Source: Bacteroidales bacterium
GTDB taxonomy: Bacteria; Bacteroidota; Bacteroidia; Bacteroidales; UBA1402
Assembly: GCA_017464285.1 (NCBI GenBank)
Contig: JAFUDT010000010.1
Location: forward strand, 1 to 64,000
DNA length: 64,000 nucleotides
Direction of reading: 5' to 3'
The notes under the pieces: generated by a model
Told to the model about the DNA's origin: nothing
Databases searched by the model: none
Seen by the model: the letters and a program-made list of their open reading frames with translations, nothing else
Part shown: in pieces, positions 17,434 through 26,578 of the stretch
How positions within the stretch are numbered: the first letter of the stretch is position 1
Layout of the letters: each line of letters begins with the position of its first letter
Translations under genes and position numbers: made by a program

Positions 17434-18198
17434 ATGAACAAGAACAGCAACGTTTACACCTTTATCTATGCTTCGGTCATGGTCATCATCGTGGCCGCCG
17501 CCCTGGCTTTCGTCAACGGAAGTCTCAAGGACAAGCAGAAGAAAAATGTCGAAATCGACAAGATGTCGCAGATTCTGAAGTCTGTCAAGATCAATTCGCC
17601 CCTGTCCGAGGCTGAGGCCCGTTACGGTGAGACCATTGTCAGCTCCTATCTGATCGATGCTCAGGGAAAGACGGTCAGTCAGGATGCTGCCGAGGCCTTT
17701 GCCCTGGATATGTCCAAGGAAGTCCTCAAACCTGCCGCCGAGCGCCGGCTGCCGGTCTATGAGGCGCTGATCGACGGACAGAAGAAGTATATCATTCCGC
17801 TTTACGGAGCCGGTCTGTGGGGCCCGATCTGGGGTTATATCTCTCTGGAAAGCGACGGCAACACGGTCTATGCCGCCACCTTCTCGCACGAAGGCGAGAC
17901 TCCGGGTCTGGGTGCCGAAATCACCACGGCCAAGTTCCAGGAGCAGTTCTCCGGCAAGCATGTCTTCCAGCAACAGCAGTTCCGTTCACTGGCCGTTCTG
18001 AAGGCCGGCCACAAAGCCGATAATCAGGATGCCGTTGACGCCATTTCGGGCGGTACGGTCACCAGCCGCGGCGTGGAAACCATGCTTTTCGACTGCCTGA
18101 GCGCCTATGAGGCTTTCCTGAAAGGCCTGCAGGCCGCTCCTGCCGTGGAACAGGCAACAGAAAACAATGAAAACGAACAAGCTAATGTGGAGGAATAA
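17434..18198 (+). CDS. nqrC: Na+-NQR subunit C
   Basis: NqrC, 254 residues, with one N-terminal membrane helix (about 8-28) and a periplasmic FMN-binding domain. The flavin site reads SGGTVTS, with T208 as the expected FMN-phosphoester residue; the common form is SGAT. A LYGAGLWGPIWGYI segment at 123-136 is typical. It starts 5 bp after nqrB. The C-terminal 20 residues are Glu/Asn-rich and probably disordered. An ApbE flavin transferase is required for maturation and is not in this window. Confidence 0.96.
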   Translation: MNKNSNVYTFIYASVMVIIVAAALAFVNGSLKDKQKKNVEIDKMSQILKSVKINSPLSEAEARYGETIVSSYLIDAQGKTVSQDAAEAFALDMSKEVLKPAAERRLPVYEALIDGQKKYIIPLYGAGLWGPIWGYISLESDGNTVYAATFSHEGETPGLGAEITTAKFQEQFSGKHVFQQQQFRSLAVLKAGHKADNQDAVDAISGGTVTSRGVETMLFDCLSAYEAFLKGLQAAPAVEQATENNENEQANVEE

Positions 18199-18201
18199 AC
18201 T

Positions 18202-18822
18202 ATGAGCCCAGAAAGAAAAGATATTTTGTTTGGCCCGCTCAGCAAGAACAACCCCGTCATCGTCCTGGTACTGGGTATCTGCTCAGCCCTGGCTGTCACA
18301 GCACAGTTGAAACCAGCCCTGGTCATGGGTGTTTCCGTGACGGTGGTCGTGGCCTTCTCCAATGTGATTATTTCCCTGTTGCGCAACACGATTCCTTCGC
18401 GTATCCGTATCATCGTACAGCTGGTGGTCGTGGCCGCGCTCGTGATCATCGTCGAACAGATACTGAAGGCCTATGCCTACGAGGTCTGGGGCCAGTTGTC
18501 GGTCTATATCGGCCTGATTATCACCAACTGCATCCTGATGGGCCGTCTGGAGGCTTTCGCCCTGGGCAACGGCCCGTTCGACTCCTTCCTGGACGGTATC
18601 GGCAACGGTCTGGGCTATACGGCCATCCTGGTCATCGTGGCCTTCTTCCGTGAACTGCTGGGCAGCGGCGCCCTGCTGGGCTTCCACATCATCCCGCAGA
18701 GCTTCTACGATGCCGGCTATATGAACAACGGCCTGATGATCATGCCGCCGATGGCCCTGATTGTGGTCGGCTGCATCATCTGGGTACACCGCAGTATTAA
18801 CAAGGACCTGCAGGAAAAATAA
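18202..18822 (+). CDS. nqrD: Na+-NQR subunit D
   Basis: NqrD, 206 residues, six membrane helices. C27 (in GICSAL) and C110 (in ITNCILMG) match the cysteines that, with two from NqrE, hold an iron centre in the membrane between the halves. Starts 3 bp after nqrC. Confidence 0.96.
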   Translation: MSPERKDILFGPLSKNNPVIVLVLGICSALAVTAQLKPALVMGVSVTVVVAFSNVIISLLRNTIPSRIRIIVQLVVVAALVIIVEQILKAYAYEVWGQLSVYIGLIITNCILMGRLEAFALGNGPFDSFLDGIGNGLGYTAILVIVAFFRELLGSGALLGFHIIPQSFYDAGYMNNGLMIMPPMALIVVGCIIWVHRSINKDLQEK

Positions 18823-18834
18823 ACAACAAGCACT

Positions 18835-19449
18835 ATGGAAACATTCAATCTGTTTATCAAGTCGATCTTTGTCGACAACATGATATTCGCATACTTCCTG
18901 GGTATGTGTTCTTATCTGGCAGTGTCCAAGACGGTCAAGACTTCTACGGGTCTGGGTATCGCCGTCACCTTTGTGCTGCTCATCACTGTTCCGGTCAACT
19001 ACCTGCTCGATACCTACGTGCTGAGGGAAGGAGCGCTGACATGGCTCAACGAGAGCTTCGCCTCGGTCGATCTGAGCTTCCTGAGCTTCATCCTCTTCAT
19101 TGCCATCATCGCTTCGATGGTGCAGATCGTCGAGATGGTCGTCGAACGCTATGCCCCGGCCCTGTATGCCCAGCTGGGTATCTTTTTGCCGTTGATAGCC
19201 GTGAACTGCGCCATCCTGGGTGCCTCGCTCTTCATGCAGCAGCGCAACTTCGCCAATGTCGGTCAGGCAACGGTCTACGGGCTGGGCTCCGGTCTGGGCT
19301 GGATGCTGGCCATCGTGGCCCTGGCTGCCGTACGCGAACATCTGAAGTATAACAAGATTCCGGCTCCGCTCAAGGGCCTGGGTATCGCCTTTATCCTGAC
19401 CGGCCTGATGGGCATGGCCTTCATGGGATTCATGGGTATTAAGTTTTAA
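18835..19449 (+). CDS. nqrE: Na+-NQR subunit E
   Basis: NqrE, 204 residues, six membrane helices, homologous to NqrD in inverted topology. C25 (GMCSYL) and C125 (AVNCAILG) are the cluster-binding cysteines. Starts 12 bp after nqrD. Confidence 0.96.
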   Translation: METFNLFIKSIFVDNMIFAYFLGMCSYLAVSKTVKTSTGLGIAVTFVLLITVPVNYLLDTYVLREGALTWLNESFASVDLSFLSFILFIAIIASMVQIVEMVVERYAPALYAQLGIFLPLIAVNCAILGASLFMQQRNFANVGQATVYGLGSGLGWMLAIVALAAVREHLKYNKIPAPLKGLGIAFILTGLMGMAFMGFMGIKF

Positions 19450-19464
19450 GGAGGAGATACGATT

Positions 19465-20760
19465 ATGATTTATATGGAAATTGCAATGACAACGGTGGTT
19501 ATACTGAGTATTGTCCTCTTTCTGTCTGTCACGCTGATCCTGGTGGCCCTGCTGCTTTTTGTCAAGAGCAAGCTCACCCCGGCCGGCAACGTGAAGATCT
19601 CCATCAACGGCGGAGAACAGGAAATCGAGACGCCCATGGGCGGCAGCCTGCTCTCCTCACTGAGCAACAACGGCATCTTCCTGCCTTCGGCCTGCGGCGG
19701 CAAGGGCAGTTGCGGTATGTGCAAATGCCAGGTGCTGGAAGGCGCCGGCGAGATGCTGCCTACCGAAAAGGGTTTCTTCTCCCGTCAACAGCAGCAGAAC
19801 AACTGGCACCTGGGCTGCCAGGTAAAGGTGCGCAGCGACATCAAGGTCAAAGTGCCCGAATCCGTGCTGGGTGTCAAGGAGTGGGAATGCACCGTCCTGA
19901 GCAACAAGAACGTGGCTACTTTTATCAAGGAATTCATCGTCGAGCTGCCCAAGGGCGAGCACATGAACTTCGAACCGGGTTCCTACGCCCAGATCAAGAT
20001 TCCGGCCTATTCGATGGACTACGACAAGGACATCGACAAGTCGCTTATTGGCGAGGAGTATCTGCCCGCCTGGGAGAAATTCGGCCTGTTCGGCCTGAAG
20101 TGCACCAACACCGTGCCCACAGTTCGTGCCTATTCGATGGCCAACTATCCGGCCGAAGGCGACCGCATCATGCTCACCGTCCGTATCGCCACACCGCCTT
20201 TCAAGCCGAAAGAGCAGGGACCTGGCTTCCAGAACGTGATGCCCGGTATCGCTTCTTCGTATATCTTCTCGCTCAAGCCAGGCGACAAGGTGACCATGAG
20301 CGGCCCTTACGGAGAATTCCATCCGATCTACAACTCGACCCGCGAGATGATGTGGGTGGGCGGCGGCGCCGGCATGGCTCCCCTGCGTGCCCAGATCATG
20401 CACCTGACGCACACGCTGCACACGACCAATCGCAAGATGTCGTATTTTTACGGTGCCCGTGCCCTGAACGAGGTCTTCTATCTGCAGGATTTCCTGGCCC
20501 TGGAAAAGGAGTTCCCCAACTTCTCCTTCCATCTGGCGCTGGACCGTCCCGATCCCGCAGCCGACGCAGCCGGTGTGAAATACACCCCGGGCTTTGTCCA
20601 TCAGGTCATCTGGGAGACCTACCTCAAGGATCACGAGGAACCCGAGGAAATCGAGTACTACATGTGCGGCCCCGGCCCGATGTCGAAGGCTGTCATCAAC
20701 ATGCTCGACAACCTGGGTGTGGCCAAGGAAATGATCATGTACGACGATTTCGGCGGATAA
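19465..20760 (+). CDS. nqrF: Na+-NQR subunit F (NADH dehydrogenase)
   Basis: NqrF, 431 residues, the entry point for electrons. A membrane anchor at about 9-33 is followed by a 2Fe-2S ferredoxin domain with C77, C83, C86 and C118, an FAD-binding domain (VRAYSMANYPAEGD) and an NADH-binding domain (VGGGAGMAPLRAQI, then YYMCGPGPM). The ATG at 19465 has GGAGGAGA 8-15 bp upstream, an unusually clear Shine-Dalgarno for this phylum; a second ATG at 19474 is also possible. It ends the operon, and a strong hairpin follows at 20813. Confidence 0.97.
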   Translation: MIYMEIAMTTVVILSIVLFLSVTLILVALLLFVKSKLTPAGNVKISINGGEQEIETPMGGSLLSSLSNNGIFLPSACGGKGSCGMCKCQVLEGAGEMLPTEKGFFSRQQQQNNWHLGCQVKVRSDIKVKVPESVLGVKEWECTVLSNKNVATFIKEFIVELPKGEHMNFEPGSYAQIKIPAYSMDYDKDIDKSLIGEEYLPAWEKFGLFGLKCTNTVPTVRAYSMANYPAEGDRIMLTVRIATPPFKPKEQGPGFQNVMPGIASSYIFSLKPGDKVTMSGPYGEFHPIYNSTREMMWVGGGAGMAPLRAQIMHLTHTLHTTNRKMSYFYGARALNEVFYLQDFLALEKEFPNFSFHLALDRPDPAADAAGVKYTPGFVHQVIWETYLKDHEEPEEIEYYMCGPGPMSKAVINMLDNLGVAKEMIMYDDFGG

Positions 20761-20812
20761 GCCGGAGTCTCGTCTGGAAATATAATACTCCTGAATAAAG
20801 GGAGGAAACACG

Positions 20813-20848
20813 AACCCCGAGAGTTGAATGAACAGCTCTCGGGGTTTT
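20813..20848 (+). terminator. nqr operon terminator
   Basis: An 11-bp stem, AACCCCGAGAG against CTCTCGGGGTT, with a 12-nt loop, followed by TT on the plus strand. It lies 53 bp after nqrF. The A-run on the left arm gives a T-run on the other strand, so it may also serve the convergent genes. Confidence 0.85.
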
Positions 20849-20956
20849 GTCATGCCTTCATCCTCATGACTGGGTTTCGGGTACTGTTCTGCGGGCACAG
20901 AAAAAACAGTGCCCGGTAGGGCGGTACCCTTCACAGGATTCAATCAGACACTGGCA

Positions 20957-21520
20957 TCAGAACTCGAAGGCGATGCCCACACCGGCAGTGATGCCGTAAG
21001 TGACATCGTACAAGAATTCACCTGCCAGGGCCAGGTTGTCCAAAAACCAGTAACGCCCGCCCAGCAGGATGCCGAACGAGGCCTGGGTGTCGTTTTCGTG
21101 GTTGCTGATGCCTGTCGTGGCAGGGCCGAGATTGTCCGAGGTGCGAACCACATAGGAATAGTCGCGGAAAGTCGGACCCAGGAACAGCCCGGTATGAGCC
21201 TCGAACAGGTCAGTGAAATTAATGCCGTAGGTGACACGGGGCAGGATGGAAAGATGGCTCTCCTGCATGTTCTCGTAGTTGTTGTACTCGATCTTGTTGT
21301 AGTTGGCACCCAGGTAGGCACCGACTGCAAAATGGCCGATCCAACAGTCGTCGACCAGTACGTAGTCGCCGGTCATGTCAAGTCCTATACCTGGCCATAG
21401 TGTCAGGTGGGTACCGCCGACGAAGGTCCCGCGCGAGGTGGAAGGTTCGACGGCATTTGCCCGCGGCTGGAAGCAGAGGACAGCCAGCAGGCAGGTCAGC
21501 GGTATTAGCAAGCGTTTCAT
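20957..21520 (-). CDS. small outer-membrane beta-barrel protein
   Basis: A 187-residue protein with a signal peptide (about 1-23, ANAVEP) and alternating hydrophobic strands rich in Gly, Tyr and Asn (GDYVLVDDCWIGHFAVGAYL, YGITAGVGIAFEF), ending in phenylalanine as outer-membrane barrels do. About eight strands fit the length. The function is unknown. It lies 18 bp downstream of the carboxylase gene on the same strand, so the two may share a transcript. Confidence 0.75.
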   Translation of the reverse strand: MKRLLIPLTCLLAVLCFQPRANAVEPSTSRGTFVGGTHLTLWPGIGLDMTGDYVLVDDCWIGHFAVGAYLGANYNKIEYNNYENMQESHLSILPRVTYGINFTDLFEAHTGLFLGPTFRDYSYVVRTSDNLGPATTGISNHENDTQASFGILLGGRYWFLDNLALAGEFLYDVTYGITAGVGIAFEF

Positions 21521-21538
21521 ATCGTGTGCAAATGAGAA

Positions 21539-23311
21539 TTACTTTTCCATCCAGGCAATAACATCGCCCTTGACCACCTTGTCGCCCTGCTGCTTCTCGA
21601 TGCCGACGATGCGACCCTTCATAAAGCTGGTCAGGTGGGTCAGGCCGTGGGCATTCTCGATGGCGCACAGCCATTCATCCTGATCATAGGCCTTGCCCTG
21701 TACGGGAGCAGCCGAAGTCTCGTTGTAGTCGAGTTCCCAGATGATGCGTCCCGAGCAGGGAGCCTCAACGGGCTCGGCCTGGGGATGCAGGATGGCCCGC
21801 TTGTCGGCAGCCGAGAAAAACTTGACGCTCTGTCCGCCGGCCTGAGCCTTTTCCATACGCTCGAGCAGGTCCTTGTTGAACTGGGCTTTGGCGGCTCCCG
21901 ACTTGTATTCACGATACTGTTTCTCGTGCATGGCGAACTCGAAGAGCTCTTCGTCGTCCTGACCGCGGTCCCAGCCGTTTTCTTCCATCTCCTTGATGAA
22001 GCGGGGCAGTTCGTCGGGATAGAGGGCCTGCGGGTCGCCTGTATAGAATTCAAAGCCTTTTTCCTTGGCCAGCTCGACAATCTCCGGAGCCAGCGTGCCG
22101 GGCAGTTTGCCCGACTTGCCCAGAATCATGCCCCACATGGCCGGATCCATCCGGGTGAAGGGCTTCTCGTCCATGCTCTTGGAGAAGAGGTTCATCAGGG
22201 CGGCATTCTTGACATACTGGCTGAAAGGTGTGACAAGGCAGGGGGTGCCCAGCATGGGCCAGATACGCTGTACTTCCTCGAAGAGCTCAACCAGCAGTTC
22301 GTCTTCGCTCAGAGGCTCCAGCCCGCGTTTCTGACGGTTGCTGTTGATGGCGGCGTGAACACCCTTCAGATCGGCCATCAGCGATCCCATCATGCCGCCG
22401 GGCAAGCCGCAACCCACCAGCAGGGATGTCATTTTCGAGTTGCGCGGGTCGATCCAGTAGCCCAGGAAATCGTCGATAAAGCTCTGGGTCAGGCGACGGG
22501 CCTCCATGTAGGCCTTCATGTTGATGTCGGGCACCAAAAAGCCGGCATCCTTGAGCATGGCCTGGATGGTGATGACATCGGGGTGTACCATACCCCAGGA
22601 CAGCGGCTCCATGGCTACGTCCAGCACATCGCCGCCGGCCTTGGCCACTTCGAGCATGCTGGCTACCGAGAAGCCCGGGCCGGTATGCCCGTGGTATTGG
22701 ATAATGATATCGGGATGCTTTTCCTTGATGGCTTTGACGATGGTGCCCAGCATGGCGGGACGGCCGATTCCGGCCATGTCCTTGAGGCAGATTTCCTGTG
22801 CGCCGCCCTCGATGAGCTGTTCGGCCAGATTGATGTAATATTCGGCCGTGTGCACCTTGGAGTAGGTGATGCACATGGTGGCCTGGGCCGTCATGCCGGC
22901 CTTCTTGGCCCATTTGATCGAGGGAATGATGTTGCGCGGGTCGTTCAGTCCGCAGAAGATGCGGGTGATATCGACGCCCTGGGCTTTCTTGACCTTGTAC
23001 ATGAGCTCGCGCACATCGGCAGGAACCGGGTTCATGCGCAGGGCGTTCAGTCCGCGGTCTAGCATGTGTGTCTTAATGCCGGCCTGATTGAAGGTTTTGG
23101 TAAAGGTACGGACAGCCGTGTTGGGGTTCTCGCCGTAAAGCAGGTTGACCTGCTCCGACGCACCGCCGTTGGTTTCGACGCGGGCGAAACAGCCCATATC
23201 GACGATGACGGGAGCTATTTTTGCCAACTGGTCCTTGCGGGGGACATATTTGCCTGAGGACTGCCACATGTCTCTGTAAACGAGACTGAATTTCACTTCT
23301 TTCTTTCCCAT
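21539..23311 (-). CDS. pyruvate/oxaloacetate carboxyltransferase alpha subunit (PycB/OadA-like)
   Basis: A 590-residue member of the HMGL-like carboxyltransferase family. The TIM-barrel active site is visible: LVYRDMWQSS at 10-19, KD at 177-178 (carbamylated lysine in CLKDMAG) and the metal ligands HGH at 207-209. A conserved carboxylase domain (PYC_OADA) follows to about 470. The last 74 residues look like a biotinyl domain (APCSGRI start, GDKVVKGDVI end), but the AMKM position reads IENA at 551-554, so the biotin lysine is absent. Biotin is probably carried by a separate protein. Candidate -7 element TATCTTTG on the minus strand at 23370-23363. Its neighbour nqr suggests sodium-linked metabolism, but a Na+-pumping beta subunit is not seen here. 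Confidence 0.88.
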   Translation of the reverse strand: MGKKEVKFSLVYRDMWQSSGKYVPRKDQLAKIAPVIVDMGCFARVETNGGASEQVNLLYGENPNTAVRTFTKTFNQAGIKTHMLDRGLNALRMNPVPADVRELMYKVKKAQGVDITRIFCGLNDPRNIIPSIKWAKKAGMTAQATMCITYSKVHTAEYYINLAEQLIEGGAQEICLKDMAGIGRPAMLGTIVKAIKEKHPDIIIQYHGHTGPGFSVASMLEVAKAGGDVLDVAMEPLSWGMVHPDVITIQAMLKDAGFLVPDINMKAYMEARRLTQSFIDDFLGYWIDPRNSKMTSLLVGCGLPGGMMGSLMADLKGVHAAINSNRQKRGLEPLSEDELLVELFEEVQRIWPMLGTPCLVTPFSQYVKNAALMNLFSKSMDEKPFTRMDPAMWGMILGKSGKLPGTLAPEIVELAKEKGFEFYTGDPQALYPDELPRFIKEMEENGWDRGQDDEELFEFAMHEKQYREYKSGAAKAQFNKDLLERMEKAQAGGQSVKFFSAADKRAILHPQAEPVEAPCSGRIIWELDYNETSAAPVQGKAYDQDEWLCAIENAHGLTHLTSFMKGRIVGIEKQQGDKVVKGDVIAWMEK

Positions 23312-23423
23312 ACAGTATTAGTGTGTATATTGGTTGTATATACGTTATGTATCCGATGGGTGCAAAGATAGTGAATAATTTGGAAATAGGTCCTAGTAAC
23401 CGGGTGGTATTTGCAAGCTGTAT

Positions 23424-23462
23424 ATAAAAAGAAAGAGACTCCTTCACAGAAGCCTCTTTCCG
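23424..23462 (-). terminator. terminator of the lipoprotein gene
   Basis: Read on the minus strand, GAAAGAGGCT pairs with AGTCTCTTTC across a 10-nt loop with one mismatch, followed by a TTTTTATATA tail. It sits 47 bp downstream of the lipoprotein stop and just upstream of the carboxylase promoter. Confidence 0.75.
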
Positions 23463-23508
23463 ACATGTATAATTTCAAATTAAGGAAAGTGTCAAACCAG
23501 GGATTTGA

Positions 23509-24450
23509 TCATTTGACTCGAGAATAGTACTCGTTATCTTCCTCGACAAAGCCATAACCACCGTCGCCGCCCTGTTCGAAATGCCTGTTCAGCACCATGA
23601 AATCAGTGGTGAGCGTGGTGATGGTCTGAGCCATTTCCCAGTAGTCCTCGGGCAGATTCTGCAAATCCTCGACACTGACATTCTCTCCTGAGTACAGAAG
23701 AAACTTGTTGCCATTGATCGCCCATACCCCTTTATCGACGTTAATCTCGTCGCTCCATGAGTAATCATGGCTGTAGGTGAATGTCTGGTCTTCGTTCAAG
23801 GTGAGAATCTGGTTGCCGCCTTCACTGGACAGATGCTGGAATGATTCAGTTCTGCCCTCTTCGGTGCGTTGATGATATCCTTTGTAATATTCCAGTTTCC
23901 AGGTACCGGCCAAATTGGCGACGGTCTTGGCTACATCCTTGCCTGTGGGCTCCGGCAGACGGGAGAAGTAGATGGTTTCGTCGACGGTATAGGACACGTA
24001 CTTTCTCTGGTCCTGATCATAAACTTCATATTCCGCGCCTTTAATGGAGATGACGGCAGCGTTCTTGCTGAAGCTGACAATCGTGTACTCTGTGGTTACA
24101 TCTCTTTCTTCCCATTCCTTGGTCGTCTCGTTCTCGAATTCTTCGGTACCTCTGACGATCAGTTTACCGTCGCTGATACTCCAGGTACCGATGGTATCGG
24201 AACCATAGAAAATAACTTCCTTGTTTTTGGTCAGGGAAACAATCATTCCTGCGAAACGACCTTCGATTTCGACATCGGCAGGAAGGCCGGTAATCTGGAC
24301 ACTGTCAACCCGCCAGTCGCCGAGGGCTTCAGATTCTTTTACCTTGGAACCGTCGGAAGCAGTGCCTCCCTCATTGTTGTCGTCGCTGCAGGCGGCAAAA
24401 CCGAAAGCCAGCATGGAAACTGCCAGCATAGCGTAGATGATTTTTTTCAT
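23509..24450 (-). CDS. lipoprotein with two lipocalin-like domains
   Basis: A 313-residue lipoprotein with the lipobox FAAC (cysteine about 21) followed by SDDNNEGG, the acidic export tail typical of surface lipoproteins in this phylum. Two related beta-rich units follow, each beginning with a GxW motif: ALGDWRVDSVQI near 43 and LAGTWKLEYYKG near 183, with matching later strands (IGTWSISDGKLIV, KGVWAINGNKFLLY). This fits the lipocalin-like/DUF5004 type. The ligand is unknown. A direct repeat upstream and the neighbouring AraC gene suggest regulation. Confidence 0.75.
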   Translation of the reverse strand: MKKIIYAMLAVSMLAFGFAACSDDNNEGGTASDGSKVKESEALGDWRVDSVQITGLPADVEIEGRFAGMIVSLTKNKEVIFYGSDTIGTWSISDGKLIVRGTEEFENETTKEWEERDVTTEYTIVSFSKNAAVISIKGAEYEVYDQDQRKYVSYTVDETIYFSRLPEPTGKDVAKTVANLAGTWKLEYYKGYHQRTEEGRTESFQHLSSEGGNQILTLNEDQTFTYSHDYSWSDEINVDKGVWAINGNKFLLYSGENVSVEDLQNLPEDYWEMAQTITTLTTDFMVLNRHFEQGGDGGYGFVEEDNEYYSRVK

Positions 24451-24554
24451 TGCAATGGAAATTGAAGTTAGGTTTATGATTATATCATGTATGATCCACT
24501 CCCGGTGAATCCCTGCAAAGGTCTGAGATAATCCGCAATTCTGGTTCCTATTTC

Positions 24555-24586
24555 TTCAAAAAACGTTCCCAGATATTCAAAAAACG
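24555..24586. promoter_or_regulatory. 21-bp-spaced direct repeat, candidate AraC-family operator
   Basis: TTCAAAAAACG occurs at 24555-24565 and again at 24576-24586, spaced by exactly 21 bp, two helical turns. This is the spacing used by AraC-family proteins. It lies between the AraC-family gene and the lipoprotein gene, 105 bp upstream of the lipoprotein start and about 32 bp upstream of a weak -7 element (GACCTTTG, minus strand 24523-24516). Confidence 0.45.
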
Positions 24587-24621
24587 CTTGAGCGGGCCCG
24601 ATGAACCGAGTTGTGCACAAG

Positions 24622-25755
24622 CTAATGCTGTTGATTTTCAGTCTTTAGGTTTGCCTGCCGCCAGGCCAGCGGCGACAGGCCCGATTCTTGCTTGAAAAGG
24701 CGGTAAAAATTACTCTCGCTGGAAAAACCGGAGTGCAGGATGGCTTCCTGTATGGCCTCCTTGCCGCTGGTGTAACGGGGGGAGGAAAGAATCTCCTTGG
24801 CCAGTACAAGGCGCTGGCTGTTGATATAGGCGGAAAAATTGGTCTGAAATTCGTGATGGAGTAGCTGCGACAGGTAAGTGCGGTTGGTCCCCAGCATGGT
24901 GGCCAGGTCCTGCAGGGTCAGGTTGGGATCTGTATAAGGGCGTTTTTCCTCCATCAGCCGGCTGAATCGTCGGGACAGCGTATCGGGCAGTCCCGGACTA
25001 CACTGTATATTCCGGGGTTCCCGTGCTTCTTGTGCTTCCTGTGTCTCTTCCGCATTGTCCAGGTCGAGCCGTGAGGCTATGAAGCCAAGGATCCACAGCA
25101 GAAAGGTCATGGCAAGGGCACAGACGATGACTGTCGGATTGCTGCTGCGGACCTGCTCTCTTCCGACAAGATTGAGCAGAGAGGAGACGACGGCCGTTAT
25201 GGCGAACAACCACAGCAGTGCGCTCAACGGACGCAACTGGCGACTGCGCTCATCGGAATAGTAGTTGTCGAGTTCCTGGCGGAAGTGGTGGATAAGATGC
25301 TGGCCGCGGACAATGACATAGATGACTTGCAGGGCAAAGCAGATGCGGATGAGCAGATAGGTCGTAGCTTCCGTCCGCTGCCATCCGGTGAGGCTGGCGA
25401 TCAGTCCGCATGGCGGCAGCAACAGGGCGGGCAGTAGCAGCCAGACCTCCGATTTGACCGGCCTGCCTGCCAGACGGCGCAGATAGAACCAGAACAGGGG
25501 ATAGACACTCAGGTTGGCTATGAAATAGGCTGTCCGGATATAGCGGTCCTCCATCCCTGAAAAATAAAACCAATGACCGGTATATAATACAAAGGCGAAG
25601 CCGTAGAAGACGGCCAGGATCCTGTGCTGGGAGATAAGCGTTTTCCGATGCTCCCTTCGGCTGTCCTCGCGCGGTATCAGACACTGTAAAAGGAAGAATA
25701 CCAGCCAAAACAACATGGCCAGCATCGGCATGGAGATGGTCAGATTATAGAACAT
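24622..25755 (-). CDS. membrane-bound AraC-family regulator
   Basis: A 377-residue protein. The first 230 residues carry about six to seven membrane helices; the last 110 form an AraC-type double helix-turn-helix (LTLQDLATMLGTNRTYLSQLLH, then EAIQEAILHSGFSSESNFYRLFKQESGLSPLAWR). Such proteins sense a signal in or near the membrane and bind DNA directly. The start overlaps the end of the AlkD gene by 16 bp. The candidate target is the lipoprotein gene downstream. Confidence 0.88.
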   Translation of the reverse strand: MFYNLTISMPMLAMLFWLVFFLLQCLIPREDSRREHRKTLISQHRILAVFYGFAFVLYTGHWFYFSGMEDRYIRTAYFIANLSVYPLFWFYLRRLAGRPVKSEVWLLLPALLLPPCGLIASLTGWQRTEATTYLLIRICFALQVIYVIVRGQHLIHHFRQELDNYYSDERSRQLRPLSALLWLFAITAVVSSLLNLVGREQVRSSNPTVIVCALAMTFLLWILGFIASRLDLDNAEETQEAQEAREPRNIQCSPGLPDTLSRRFSRLMEEKRPYTDPNLTLQDLATMLGTNRTYLSQLLHHEFQTNFSAYINSQRLVLAKEILSSPRYTSGKEAIQEAILHSGFSSESNFYRLFKQESGLSPLAWRQANLKTENQQH

Positions 25756-26450
25756 AGGTAGGATTTTCGTTCTTCGGGTGAAAACTTTTCGATGGCGTAG
25801 CGAAGCATAGTGCGGGGCATGGATTTATAACGAGGTGCCAGATAGGCGACCAAAGCCTCTTTGTCCCGTTTGCCCGCTTCTCTGAGAAGCCAGCCCACGG
25901 CCTTGTGGATGAGATCGTGCGGATGATGGAGCAGAAGGTCTGCGATAGCGAAGGTGTCCTGGGTCTGTCCGTGGCGGATAAAAGCCATGGTCGTCACGAT
26001 GGCAATCCGCTGCTCCCACAGTGTCCTGCCGTTTGCGGCGAGCCCGTATAGCAAGGATCTGTCCTTGTCCAGCAGCCAGACTCCCAGCAGCGGATAGCAG
26101 GACAGGTCCACCAGGTCCCAGTTGTCGATCCTGTCGGTATGTGCCAGGTAGCAGTCGATGCAGGCCTGTTGCCGGGCCATGTCCTTCTTGGAATGGTTGA
26201 ATAGCTGGATCAGCGTCAGCAGGGCGGCCAGGCGGATCTCGTGATACTCGTTTTCCAGGCATTCCTCAATGTCCTCAAATCCGACGAGAGACCAGACGTT
26301 TCCGACGACTTTCCTGGTCACCGGCACCTTGATGCCGAGAAAACGGTCCCCCTGGCCGTACTGTCCCGGTCCGGTCTTGAAAAACCGGGACAGACCTGCC
26401 ACCTGTGAAGGGTCGGCGTGGAGCAGCATTTCCGTAAGCAGAGGATTCAT
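25740..26450 (-). CDS. DNA alkylation repair protein (AlkD-like)
   Basis: A 236-residue HEAT-like-repeat protein of the AlkD/AlkC family, glycosylases that remove bulky or cationic alkylated bases without flipping them out. Supporting segments are GIKVPVTRKV near 45, IDNWDLVDLSCYPLLG near 130 (the WD of the active-site region) and HKAVGWLLREAGKRD near 190. A perfect -7 element TAGCTTTG lies on the minus strand at 26498-26491. Overlaps the AraC gene by 16 bp. Confidence 0.88.
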   Translation of the reverse strand: MNPLLTEMLLHADPSQVAGLSRFFKTGPGQYGQGDRFLGIKVPVTRKVVGNVWSLVGFEDIEECLENEYHEIRLAALLTLIQLFNHSKKDMARQQACIDCYLAHTDRIDNWDLVDLSCYPLLGVWLLDKDRSLLYGLAANGRTLWEQRIAIVTTMAFIRHGQTQDTFAIADLLLHHPHDLIHKAVGWLLREAGKRDKEALVAYLAPRYKSMPRTMLRYAIEKFSPEERKSYLCSII

Positions 26451-26578
26451 ACTTCTGTCCTGACAAGCCGCTGACTGCGGATAGCAGGTACAAAGCTACG
26501 TTTTTTTGTCCGAATTTGCAGCGGTGGGCAGTATATTTCTTTTTTTTGCTATATTTGTGGCATTATATCAATATAGCT

